Shown: positions 53,193-61,673 of the stretch, in pieces
How positions within the stretch are numbered: the stretch's first letter is position 1
Layout of the letters: each line of letters starts with the position of its first letter
DNA from: Micromonospora sicca
Lineage (GTDB): Bacteria; Actinomycetota; Actinomycetes; Mycobacteriales; Micromonosporaceae
DNA length: 64,000 nucleotides
Assembly: GCF_003172935.1 (NCBI RefSeq)
Contig: NZ_QGKS01000346.1
Span: 31,050-95,049, forward strand
Direction: 5' to 3'
Notes under the pieces: model-generated
What the model was told of the DNA's origin: nothing
The model's input: only the letters and a program-made list of their open reading frames with translations
The model's database searches: none
Made by a program: the position numbers and the translations under genes

Positions 53193-53271
53193 CCACGCCT
53201 CCCCGTCCAGTCGGCAGCGGCGTACCCGCGTGGCGACGCGGGCACACCTGCTCCTGCCTCACCTGTGGGTG

Positions 53272-53694
53272 CTATGAGCCGGGTCGCCGCCCGCCGCCGG
53301 CACCCACCGGTTCGATCACCTGCCGGAAATCCTTCGAAAGCTGGGCCATTGCGTTCTCGAACTCGTCACGGGAAACAGCCTCACGTAGCGTGGTGAGCAC
53401 CGCGCCGACCCCGGCACCGGCGAGCGCACGGTCGACGCCCGGGCCCGCCGCCACCCGATCCACGAACTCCTCGAGCCCGAACGACTTGGCATGTTCCCCT
53501 CTACCTCTAAGCGGTGGCGGTTTGCGCAGGGGATCGTCAAGCCCTTCCGGAAGCTGAAAGGCAAGGTCCTCAGCCTGGCCGGCGCTGATCCGATCTGCCA
53601 ATGTCTCCAACGTCGCGCGGGTGAGTGTCGCCGCCTGATCGGTCGACACCTTTGCCCGCGTTGCCACTGCGTTGATGAAATCCTGGTATTCCAC
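53272..53694 (-). CDS. DUF2267 protein, second copy
   Basis: 140 residues from GTG 53694 after GGAGAGGAG: MEYQDFINAVATRAKVSTDQ, LTRATLETLADRISAGQAED, LAFQLPEGLDDPL and VGAVLTTLREAVSRDEFENA. It shares the ATLxTLAxRIS and VLTTLREAVS patterns with the copy at 44.9 kb but is clearly diverged. It is downstream of an Hsp20 relic on the same strand. Its reading frame is intact and its ribosome site is good, so it is probably expressed. Confidence 0.8.
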   Translation of the reverse strand: MEYQDFINAVATRAKVSTDQAATLTRATLETLADRISAGQAEDLAFQLPEGLDDPLRKPPPLRGRGEHAKSFGLEEFVDRVAAGPGVDRALAGAGVGAVLTTLREAVSRDEFENAMAQLSKDFRQVIEPVGAGGGRRPGS

Positions 53695-53829
53695 CTGATT
53701 CTCCTCTCCGGCCCGATCGCCGTCGAACCGCCAGTTACGAGCCCCTGACCTCCATGCGCCGCGGTTCGGTTCGGTGCGCTTTGCCCACGCGTACGGTCAA
53801 ACACGCCGCCGGAAAGACTCGCGTCGACG

Positions 53830-54011
53830 CTGTTCGGGTTGATATCGATGATGTAGGCGTCATCGGTCTCTTCCATGTCGATTGGTGCGACCGCCATGGT
53901 CGGGGGCGTCCCGTCGCCCAGAAAGTCCTGCATCAGCCGGCCCATCCGGTCATCCAGGTCCTCCACCGCCGATCGGGTGGGGCCGGACCGTCGCGTAGGA
54001 GAGACAGTCAC
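53830..54011 (-). pseudogene. Hsp20/alpha-crystallin remnant (N-terminal part)
   Basis: From a GTG at 54011 the frame reads VEDLDDRMGRLMQDFLGDG and then APIDMEETDDAYIIDINPNS, the standard beginning of actinobacterial Hsp20 chaperones, then loses similarity where the alpha-crystallin core should follow (after about residue 65). The rest of the frame is low-complexity read-through. The stretch to 53694 holds no other gene. Confidence 0.7.
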
Positions 54012-54099
54012 GCAAACTTCACCTCTCTCGGGGTGCCGAGCGAACTGTTACCTCGACAGCCTCCTGCGGCGGGGGGTGACCCTGCCTCCTCCCGATCGG

Positions 54100-54250
54100 G
54101 CGAATCACCAAGACGCGCTACGGCGACATCCTCGACATTCCGATGAACCGGGACGGGAGGGCGAACTGTTGGCGAAGCTGCGCGGGCGCGCTACGAGGTC
54201 ACCCGCGACGACGAAGTCATCAACCTGCTCGACGGCAGAGACTTCCGCGC
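54100..54250 (+). pseudogene. Relic of a second copy of the 56.2-kb gene (C-terminal part)
   Basis: Plus-strand pieces read YGDILDIPMNRDG and YEVTRDDEVINLLDGRDFRA, matching NGDILEIPLDREA and YEVTRDDDLINVLDGRSFSP of the intact gene at 56193-56687. Frame changes and missing bases between the pieces show decay. Confidence 0.7.
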
Positions 54251-54309
54251 GTCGCCTGGGCCAGCGGTGGGCCCGCCGCGAATTGCTGAGCCGGCGTCGC
54301 GAGGCCGGG

Positions 54310-54540
54310 TAAGCGGCGCAGCCGGCGGGAGCAGGGGCCGTCGTGGCCGGCGCGGAGGAGGCAGCGCCGGCCGGCGGGCATCAGTCGGTCGCAGAAGACC
54401 CGGTGACGTACGTTCTGATCGGCCTCGGCGGAGACGATGGTCTCCCCCGGGTCGGTCTACGGCAGGACGAGCAGCCAGCGGCCGACCACCCGGGCCAGGC
54501 GCTGCGCGGCGGGCAGGTCGGTGGCGACGATCGCGGCGCT
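54310..54540 (-). pseudogene. Relic of the 83-residue protein gene
   Basis: A minus-strand frame contains VATDLPAAQRLARVVGRWLL followed by VLP and, in shifted frames, pieces of the same C-terminal block. It is nearly identical to the core of the protein at 37242-37493. It is joined directly to the end of an Hsp70 fragment, so a deletion or recombination fused the two. Confidence 0.7.
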
Positions 54541-55034
54541 CGAAGCCGAGGTTGGAGTAGCCGTTCTGGATTTGCCAGGGCTCGTAGAACGGGTGTACGC
54601 CGGGTAGAGGATCTCCTGCCGCCTGGCCTCCCTCCTCCCACTCGACGACGAAGTCGAACCCCGGGCGGTGCAGGTTGAGTCGCTCGTAGCTGGCGGTGTC
54701 GGCCAGCCCCGCCACGATCGCCTCGTCGGGCTGCACGCCCGCGTTGTCGAACACCTGCGCGTTCGGGAAGAGAGCGCCGATCCGTCGCTCCACATACGGG
54801 AGACGGCTCATTCCCGCAGCTAGCAGCACGTAGTCGATGCCGCCGCTCAGCTCCTCCGGCCCCATCGCGCGCAGCTCGGACGCCGACCGCTTGCCGCGCT
54901 CGGTCAGCCGGGCGGCGCGCAGCTCCCGCCCACACCAGCCGCTCGGCTACGTCCATCTGCTCGCGGGGGGCCTCCTCCAGCTGCTCCCCCGTGTAGGTCA
55001 GGATCGGCACCTGCCCGATCTGACGGGACGGCAA
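54531..55034 (-). pseudogene. Hsp70-like gene fragment, frameshifted and interrupted by an IS element
   Basis: The minus strand reads RQIGQVPILTYTGEQLEEAP, MDVAERLVW, then in another frame ELRAARLTERGKRSASELRA, GIDYVLLAAGMSRLPYVERR, IGALFPNAQVFDNAGVQPDE and AIVAGLADTASYERLNLHRP. The LLAAGMSRxPYVERR stretch is the phosphate-2 region of Hsp70/DnaK-type ATPases. One frameshift is near 54930. The upstream part is missing, and an IS5-family element begins three bases beyond 55034. Confidence 0.75.
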
Positions 55035-55037
55035 TTA

Positions 55038-55999
55038 GAGGGCATCTTGATCAGATCGGCATCGGTGTGTCCGCTTCGGGGTGATCATCACGCCAGGATG
55101 GCGTCGCTTCGTGGGTGAGGCGCCGGCTCATGTTGTCGATCATGGCCCAGTGGATGTGGGCGCGGGAGTGTTCGGGTGACGTTTCGTAATCGCGGACGAG
55201 TCGCCGGTGGAGCATGATCCAGCCGTTGGTGCGTTCGATGGCCCACCGCTTGGGCAGCGGTTGGAAGCCTTTCTGGCCTGGGGTTTTCGACACGACTTGC
55301 ACGTCAATGCCGTGTGCGCCGCCGCGTTCGATGACCGTGGTGCGGTAGCCGGCGTCGACCCACACCGTGCTGACGTGACGGTGGGTGGCGGCGAGGCGGT
55401 CGATGACATCACGGCCGGCGGCGGTGTCCGAGACGCTGGCGGCGGTGACGATCACGACCAGTAGCAGGCCGAGGACATCGGTGGCCAGGTGCCGCTTGCG
55501 GCCTTTGATCTTCTTGCCGGCGTCGATGCCCTGGCTGGACTCGGGCACGTTGGTGCTGGTCTTGACGCTCTGCGAGTCGATGATCGCCGCGGTGGGCTCC
55601 GGGTTACGCCCGGCTGTCTGCCGGACCTTGCCGCGCAGCAGGTTGTGGATGGTCTCGGTGGTGCCGTCCGCGGCCCAGCGGGTGAAGTAGGCGTGCACGG
55701 TCTTGTACGGGGGGAAGTCGTGGGGCAGGTACTCCCAGGCGATGCCGGTGCGGTTGACGTACAGGATCGCGTTGACGATTTCCCGCAGGTCATGCACCGG
55801 CTTCTTGAGGCCCAGGCCGCCCTGAGCGGCCCGCCACGCGGTCATGGTCGGCTCGATCAGCGCCCATCGGGCATCGGACAGATCAGTGCGATACGGACGG
55901 CGAGGGGTCGTCATGCATCGATCATCACGATCCACACCTCCCACTCCCCGCAACACGCCAATCAGCGTGTACTACATCCAACCCGACCAAGACGCCCTC
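55038..55999 (-). mobile_element. IS5-family insertion sequence, complete
   Basis: 962 bases with imperfect terminal inverted repeats (GAGGGCATCTTGATC at the left, GAGGGCGTCTTGGTC at the right read inward) and a TTA target duplication on each side (55035-55037, 56000-56002). It encodes one intact transposase. The insertion split a 24-base tandem repeat and lies at the broken end of the Hsp70 relic. Confidence 0.88.
55051..55914 (-). CDS. IS5-family DDE transposase
   Basis: 287 residues from ATG 55914 (MTTPRRPYRTDLSDARWALI). The N-terminal DUF4096-type domain (NAILYVNRTGIAWEYLPHDF, TVHAYFTRWAADGTTETIHN) precedes the catalytic domain with Asp in AAIIDSQSVKTS, Asp in VWVDAGYRTTVIERGG and Glu in KRWAIERTNGWIMLHRRL, the DDE triad. 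The frame is unbroken from end to end and the element has both ends, so it is probably active or recently active. Confidence 0.92.
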   Translation of the reverse strand: MTTPRRPYRTDLSDARWALIEPTMTAWRAAQGGLGLKKPVHDLREIVNAILYVNRTGIAWEYLPHDFPPYKTVHAYFTRWAADGTTETIHNLLRGKVRQTAGRNPEPTAAIIDSQSVKTSTNVPESSQGIDAGKKIKGRKRHLATDVLGLLLVVIVTAASVSDTAAGRDVIDRLAATHRHVSTVWVDAGYRTTVIERGGAHGIDVQVVSKTPGQKGFQPLPKRWAIERTNGWIMLHRRLVRDYETSPEHSRAHIHWAMIDNMSRRLTHEATPSWRDDHPEADTPMPI

Positions 56000-56002
56000 T
56001 TA

Positions 56003-56040
56003 GACGGGGTGACGGGACGGCAATTAGACGGGGTGACGGG
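56003..56040. repeat. Short tandem repeat split by the IS5 element
   Basis: GACGGGGTGACGGG occurs at 56003-56016 and 56027-56040, with a 24-base period that includes ACGGCAATTA. The tail of a further unit (GACGGGACGGCAATTA) lies at 55022-55037 on the other side of the IS element. Before insertion the units were adjacent. No function is evident. Confidence 0.7.
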
Positions 56041-56192
56041 ACCGCCTGGATCCGCTCCGGAGGGGATCGGGCACCGGTCAAGCGGCGGAATCGTCACCGC
56101 CGCAGGCGCCGACGCTCTGCCCATTCGATCTTCAGGCTGGGCCCTGACCCCCTTGATCTTGAATGTCGTACCCCTGCGGCACGATGTGCGCC

Positions 56193-56687
56193 ATGACGAC
56201 GCACCACCCGAACCCCCGGCGCCTGGTCTACGGCCACGCACAGATGCACGACTGCCTCGCCTTCGCCGACGCCGACACCGCCCCCGCGGAGGCCGAGGAG
56301 ATCAAGGCGCTGGCCTCCGTCCGCACCTGGGGCGAAGCCCGGCAGGTCCAGACCACCCACCTGTGGAACCCCGCAGGCCCGGAGTACCACGACCCCGAGG
56401 ACGGGTTCGCCGACGACAAGCCGTTCAACATCAACGAAGTTGGTGCGGTTGTGGAGGGAGACTGGCCCCCGATGGTCACGGAGCGGGCGTTCGAGCTGCT
56501 GCCGCAGGACCTGCGGGCCCGGTTCGGAAGACGCGAGTTCACGGCCCTCAACGGCGACATCCTCGAGATCCCGCTCGACCGTGAAGCCGAGCTGGTGGCC
56601 GAGCTGCGCCAGCGCGGCTACGAGGTGACCCGCGACGACGATCTCATCAACGTCCTCGACGGCCGCAGCTTCAGCCCCCTCGGCTGA
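56193..56687 (+). CDS. Hypothetical protein (164 residues) with a decayed second copy
   Basis: ATG 56193 starts MTTHHPNPRRLVYGHAQMHD; an ATG at 56163 in the same frame is possible and neither has a clear ribosome site. The protein is acidic, with AFADADTAPAEAEEIKALAS, NEVGAVVEGDWPPMVTERAF, FTALNGDILEIPLDREAELV and a final DDDLINVLDGRSFSPLG. There is no membrane segment and no family was recognised. A relic of its C-terminal part is at 54.1-54.25 kb on the same strand, which supports it as a real coding region. Confidence 0.6.
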   Translation: MTTHHPNPRRLVYGHAQMHDCLAFADADTAPAEAEEIKALASVRTWGEARQVQTTHLWNPAGPEYHDPEDGFADDKPFNINEVGAVVEGDWPPMVTERAFELLPQDLRARFGRREFTALNGDILEIPLDREAELVAELRQRGYEVTRDDDLINVLDGRSFSPLG

Positions 56688-56792
56688 AGCGGGCCGGGCA
56701 GGGACACCGCAGCGGCCAGGCACCCTGCGCCCGGTCGAGGCAGATTCGACCTCGGCCGGGCTGCGGCGCCTGACCTCTCGCCGAACGCCGGG

Positions 56793-56846
56793 CTATCCCC
56801 CGGCCATCGCCCCGAGGATGACGAACGGTTCCTCGCCGACGATGAC
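56793..56846 (-). pseudogene. Relic of the MoaD-like gene end
   Basis: Minus strand [17 protein letters not shown] then stop, against [17 protein letters not shown] at the end of the intact gene (38585-38893). About 54 bases survive. They are joined in frame-free fashion to an MFS fragment. Confidence 0.75.
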
Positions 56847-56849
56847 CTG

Positions 56850-57110
56850 CGTAGCCACAGCAGCAGGAGCATCACCGGCACGCCGGGCACGGCCAAGGTG
56901 AAGAACGCGGGCCGGTAGTCGTAAGCGGTGGCGGCCAGTACGGCGGCGACCAGCAACGGCCCGGCGACGCCGCCCGCCTGGTCGAGCGCCTCATGGACGG
57001 CGAAGCCCTTGCCGCGGCCTACTGCCGCAGCGGCGTGGGAGATCATGACATCCCTCGCCGGGCCGCGGATCGCCTTGCCGGCACGCTCTGCCCGCCGACC
57101 CTCAGGGCCA
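56850..57110 (-). pseudogene. MFS transporter fragment
   Basis: The minus strand reads MISHAAAAVGRGKGFAVHEA, LDQAGGVAGPLLVAAVLAAT, YDYRPAFFTLAVPGVPVMLL and LLWLR, typical of two helices and a loop near the middle of an MFS transporter. Both ends are missing. Confidence 0.65.
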
Positions 57111-57185
57111 CGGAGCTGATGATCGATGTAGACGAGCCGGCGCTTTTGTGCGGCATTGCCCGGGCGAAATTGGCAGGATGGCGCC

Positions 57186-58055
57186 ATGGCCACGGTCGCT
57201 GTGATCGGTCTGGGTGGAATGGGTAGCCGGATGGCGGGCCGGCTGCTCGATGCCGGCCATGACCTCGTTGTCTGGAACCGCACGCCGCAGAGGGCCAGCG
57301 ATCTTGTGGCGCGTGGCGCGGTCGCTGCCGACAGTCCGGCAGAGGCTGCCCGCCGGGCCGATTTGGTCATCACCATGCTGTCCGACCCGGCCGCGCTGCA
57401 AGAGGTGGTCGAGGGCCCGCAGGGCATCCTCGCCGGTGCTACCGCGTCGACGGCGCTCGCTGAGATGTCCACGGTCGGGCCGGCTGCCGTGCGACGGTTG
57501 GCCGCGATGCTGCCGGATGGTGTTGGCCTGCTCGATGCGCCGGTGCTGGGCAGCGTCTCGGAGGCCGAGTCCGGTTCGCTACGGATATTCGTCGGAGGGC
57601 CGGAGCCGCTCGCCCAACGGTGGATGCCGGTGTTGGCCGCGCTTGGCTCGCCGATGCATGTCGGACCGCTCGGTGCCGGCGCGACCGCCAAACTGGTAGC
57701 CAATTCGACCCTCTTCGGAGTGCTCGCTGTTCTCGGTGAGGCGCTCGCCCTCGCGGATGGGCTCGGACTGCCGCGTGACACCGCGTTCGAGGTCTTGTCC
57801 GTGACTCCCGTCGGCTCGCAAGCGGATCGGCGACGACCAGCGATCGAGTCCGATCAATTCCCGCTCCGGTTCGCGCTGTCACTCGCCCGCAAGGACGCCG
57901 ATCTGGTCGTGTCGGCCGCCGAGTCGGCAGGCGTCGAACTGCCGGTCGCGGCGGCCGCCCGGCAGTGGGTCGCGTCAGCCCAGGAGGCCGACCTTGGCGA
58001 CCGGGACTACTCGGCCGTGATCGCGCACATCACCGACACTGCCCGATCAGCCTGA
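57186..58055 (+). CDS. NAD(P)-dependent oxidoreductase of the 3-hydroxyisobutyrate/6-phosphogluconate dehydrogenase type
   Basis: 289 residues starting MATVAVIGLGGMGSRMAGRL, a textbook GxGxxG NADP fold, then VVWNRTPQRASDLV (the Arg after NR favours NADP). ADLVITMLSDPAALQEVVEG and LLDAPVLGSVSEAESGSLRI follow (substrate loop with Ser). The helical half begins GPLGAGATAKLVANSTLFGV, where the catalytic Lys is expected (AKLVAN). The family reduces or oxidises small beta-hydroxy acids, imines or succinic semialdehyde; the substrate here is open. It stands alone between a decayed MFS gene and an opposing PRC-barrel-like gene. Confidence 0.9.
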   Translation: MATVAVIGLGGMGSRMAGRLLDAGHDLVVWNRTPQRASDLVARGAVAADSPAEAARRADLVITMLSDPAALQEVVEGPQGILAGATASTALAEMSTVGPAAVRRLAAMLPDGVGLLDAPVLGSVSEAESGSLRIFVGGPEPLAQRWMPVLAALGSPMHVGPLGAGATAKLVANSTLFGVLAVLGEALALADGLGLPRDTAFEVLSVTPVGSQADRRRPAIESDQFPLRFALSLARKDADLVVSAAESAGVELPVAAAARQWVASAQEADLGDRDYSAVIAHITDTARSA

Positions 58056-58317
58056 GACCGGGCCGTGCTGCAGGCCCGTCAGGTGGCCGTTGAACTCTTC
58101 CTCGCCTGCCAAGTACCGCTCGTCATAGGCTCTGCCCGGCGGCAACCCGCCACCGTCCGCCTGCACCGGCTACGAAGCGACCTACGCTGGCTCCGTCTCG
58201 CAGGGCAGCAGGCAATGCCAGCGGAACGGAAGCTACTACTCGTCGGTCTCGGGGACCCACCGCGCCTGCCTCGACGGGCCGATCATGCGTTCACATGGTG
58301 TGAACTGCCCGCCAGGT

Positions 58318-58674
58318 TCAGCGTGGTTGACTCAGCCACTCCCAGGCGCGGCGGAGGCCCACCTGCACCGGGTCGTCACCCGTGGCCTCGACCTCTCTGG
58401 CCGGCGTGTCCTCGCCCGGCTCGTGCATCTCGGCACCGGGCACCGACAGCACCACCCCCCGCTCGTACAGGTCGGCGATCTGCTCGCGGTGGGCGAAGCG
58501 GTGGGACCCCGGCTCCGGCGGTGCCACGACGATGCCGTGGAGGATGTCCGCCCGTTCGTCCGCGAGCACGTGCTCGACCACGCCGACGGGTGCCGAGTCG
58601 ACGTCGTAGACCCGGGTGCCGAGGGCGACCGCAAGGTACGAGACCTTCGCGCCGAGATCCTCCACAACGTTCAC
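58318..58674 (-). CDS. PRC-barrel-like small protein
   Basis: About 118 residues from GTG 58674 (GGCGGGTAAC upstream); a second GTG at 58665 is possible. LGTRVYDVDSAPVGVVEHVL, ADERADILHGIVVAPPEPGS and REQIADLYERGVVLSVPGAE follow the strand pattern of PRC-barrel domains, found in RimM and in many stress-linked actinobacterial proteins. It ends VQVGLRRAWEWLSQPR. The role is unknown. The gap 58056-58317 holds no recognisable gene. Confidence 0.65.
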   Translation of the reverse strand: MNVVEDLGAKVSYLAVALGTRVYDVDSAPVGVVEHVLADERADILHGIVVAPPEPGSHRFAHREQIADLYERGVVLSVPGAEMHEPGEDTPAREVEATGDDPVQVGLRRAWEWLSQPR

Positions 58675-58996
58675 GTTACCCGCCGCGTGATCACCATGGG
58701 CCCGATCACTCGTGGTCGGTGCGGACGCCAGGCGGTGCGCGGCGGGCAACCGCCGCGCCCACCCACGATGCCTCTGATCCCGTTCACGGTCAGCCCAGCT
58801 CTTCGCCCGGGTCCGACCTGATCACCTGGAACCTGCCCCCGGCACTCGGACCTCGCCACTGCCGAGGCGTTCACCAGACGCTATGGCGAGGCGACGAGGC
58901 CGAGCATCGTGGCGACCACGAGGCCGTGACTGTGGCTGGCCGCGATGCACGGCGGCGCCGTCCCACGGCGGGTCACCACGGACACCACCATGCGGG

Positions 58997-61050
58997 TCAC
59001 GCCGTACGCAGCCAGCCGAGGGTCTTCATGGAGGAGAGGCTGGTCGCCTTGAGGCCAGCATCGGAGACGGTCCAGAGCACCCCGTCGACCACCAGTGACC
59101 GGCGGATCGGCGCCAGATGCTCGGGACGTCCGGTGCCCAGCGTGTGGTCGACCGTGCCGACCTCGGTGAACCCGCCGTCGCCGACCCGCAGAGCCACCGC
59201 CACGTTGGTCGGCAGGCCCGGCCTGCCCAGGTCCTTCACCGCACCAGGTTTGCTCACGGCGCCTGCGCCGTAGACGGTCAGTGGGACCACGACCAGGCGT
59301 TCGGCCGGCCAGTAGAGGAATGCGTGCGGGTCGAACTCCGCCTCGGAGTGCCCCTGCTTGACGTGATACTGGGCGATCCGGGTCGGCTTGGTCGGATCGG
59401 AGACGTCGAAAAGCGAAAGCTGGGTGCCCTGGACACGGCCCCGGTCGGACGCCTCCTGCCCGACGCCGAGCAGCCGTCCTTCGCCGGCCGGGTGCAGGTA
59501 CGCCGAATACCCGTTGATCTTCAGTTCGCCGCTCACCTTCGGCGCCGTCGGGTCACGCAGGTCGACGGTGTAGAGCGGGTCGGTCTGCCGGAAGGTGACG
59601 ACGTACCCGGTGCCGCCAACGAACCGTACGGCGTGGATCCGTTCCCGCTTGCCCAGTCCGGTGACCTTGCCGACCTGGGTCAGCGTCGTGCCGTCGGCGC
59701 GCAGGACGTACACGCTGGACGTCGAGTCAGGCTTATCCCCCAGGTCCGGCCACTGGTGGTGGCCACTCGCAGGTGCCCGTCCCACTCCGACATGGCGTAC
59801 TGGTTGATCAGCCAGCCCGGTACGGACGCGGCGGCGAGGTACCGCGGGCCATCCGCCCCCGAGGTGTCGAACTGGTAGATCTCGGTGGTCTCGTCCTTGG
59901 GACCGGGTGCGACGTTCCGTGCGGTCACCATCGGCAGCACCCGCCAGCGCTGGTCATTGGCGACGTACAGCCTAGGTCCGTTGCTGTAGACGGTGTCGCC
60001 GTCGGCGATCACGGTGACCGGGTCGCCGCCGGCGAGCGTGGCCGCACTGAGGTCGAAGCTGAGCACGGTCACCAGCGACGTACCGGAGTAGCTGGCCGGC
60101 CGGCTCACCCGGTCGCAGCCGACCCGTCCGGTGCTGGTTCGCCCGCCGGAGGTGACCTCGTACCGGGGCAGCCAGTCGTCCGCGGTGGCGTTGTCGATGA
60201 TCTCGCGGTTGGCGGCGGTACGCTGCTCGTCGGTGGCCCGTTCCCGGTACGGGAAGCTCAGCCGGGGCGCGGAGCGGACTACGACACGGACCGTCGTGCC
60301 CACCTGGCGGGCGTCCACCAGATTGCCGTCGATCCGGTATTCGCCGATGGCCTTCGGCGCGGCGGAAAGGTCGACCATGATCAGCCGGGGGCCGACGATG
60401 CCGTCCGGAATCGCGGCAGAGCCCCCGTCTGCCGGGGCGGGGCGCCCGACTCCCTCGGGGACGGCGTCTTTCGCCGTTCCAACCCACCCCTCGCGGAGCA
60501 GCACCAGCGCCCGGTCACCCTGCAGCAGCAGGCTGTCTTCGGCCCCGCCGAACCCGCCGGGTGCCAGTTTCAGTTCCCCGGTCAGCTGGCGGGTGGCCGG
60601 GTCAACCACGTACAGGCTGCCTCGATTGATGGTGACGATCCGCTTGCCGTCGGTCTTGACCAGGTCCGGTTCGTCGACCCCGGCCTCGTGGGTGTTGGTG
60701 CCCGAGTAGCCGGCGCCGGCAGCCCCGGCCGCCGCGTCGCCCTGAGCTGCCGCGTTGCCCCCGGGCCCCGCATCCGCACGCTTCGCTCCGGCGGGCGCCC
60801 CGGCCCGTTCCGCGTTATCGAAGGTACGCATGTCCCCGTACGGCCCGAACCCCCAGGGCCCGACGTACGCCTTGGCGGCCGCCTTGAGCTGCTGCAGCGC
60901 CTCCGCGCAGGAGTCGAACGCGACGAGCCGGAACCCGCCAGCGGGCACTCCCCGGTCACGTGGTGGCGCGGGGACCGGCTCCGCCGTACAGCCGGTGACC
61001 AGGGCCAGGCTGGCGACCAGGGCCAGTCCCATGACTCGGGCCGGAGTCAT
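58997..61050 (-). pseudogene. Beta-propeller-domain lipoprotein gene, split by one frameshift
   Basis: The first frame starts at ATG 61050 with MTPARVMGLALVASLALVTG C, a lipoprotein signal. It runs through a Gly/Ala-rich linker and the SGTNTHEAGVDEPDLVKTDG, KRIVTINRGSLYVVD start of the secreted beta-propeller family (PF09826-type). At about 59737 a run of five G bases causes loss of frame. The second frame continues DKPDSTSSVYVLRADGTTLT, INGYSAYLHPAGEGRLLGVG, YHVKQGHSEAEFDPHAFLYW and ends MKTLGWLRTA. One more G would restore a protein of about 684 residues, the normal size. It is either a recent pseudogene or a sequencing error in the G run. Confidence 0.8.
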
Positions 61051-61119
61051 GACTCGGGGGATCCCGGTGGCGGGCGTTGGATGCAGTACGTGGACGCTGC
61101 TACCTGTCATGCGTCCTAC

Positions 61120-61400
61120 GACGTGCCTGCCCCGGTCCGGGTTCTCGGGCCGGGGCAGCTGGTCAGGGCCGGTACGGCCACCGGTCGGCCCGACTCGACG
61201 ACCCAGCGCGCGACCGCGAGCGGGAGGTGGCCGTCGCGCTCGGGAGTGGCATGTCGAACGCGAAGATCGGCGCCGAGCTGGGCATGAGCGAACCGACCGT
61301 CAAAAGCCACGTGTCCCGGCTGCTGACCAAACTGGACCTCAACAACCGCGTTCACCACGCCGTGGAGGTAGCCCGTCTGCTCTCTGCTGAGTACCACGCC
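61120..61400 (+). pseudogene. LuxR/NarL-type response regulator remnant (DNA-binding end)
   Basis: The plus strand reads DREREVAVALGSGMSNAKIG, AELGMSEPTVKSHVSRLLTK and LDLNNRV, the LuxR helix-turn-helix. A shifted upstream piece, PVRVLGPGQLVRAGTA, resembles the linker before it. The receiver domain is missing. The frame then runs to a stop at 61478 that coincides with the left repeat of the IS110 element. Confidence 0.75.
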
Positions 61401-61485
61401 AGCGGACACGGCAGGCTCTGGTCTGTCATTCCTGAAGGAGATTCCATGGCCCTGGCGGGCCTCCCAACGGGTGGATGAAACTGGA

Positions 61486-61673
61486 TTCAGCGTGTTGCTC
61501 GCCGACGTCGACCCCGCTTGGCCTGATTGGTTAAGGCCGTGAAGGAGATTGACGCGGGAGTCCCTCCGCCGGGTTCCCCGGGTTGCTGCTACGAGCGCGT
61601 GTCTCAGTGTCTTGATCTATGTGGGCTCCGCGGGCAGCACGCCTTGGATGGCGCAGCTGTAGGGAGGTCCAAC
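61486..61673 (+). ncRNA. Candidate bridge RNA region at the left end of the IS110 element
   Basis: IS110-family elements with a long left end encode a structured RNA there that pairs with target and donor DNA (established for IS621). This 188-base stretch has no reading frame resembling a protein and holds short stems such as GGCCT-GATTGGTTA-AGGCC and CCGGG-TTC-CCCGG. Position and family make an RNA likely; its fold and ends were not determined. Confidence 0.4.

Noticed and set aside
58056..58317. Plus-strand frame with QVAVELFLACQVPLVIGSAR after the dehydrogenase gene
   Set aside because: Could be a relic, but nothing in it was recognised and it runs antisense into the PRC-barrel-like gene.
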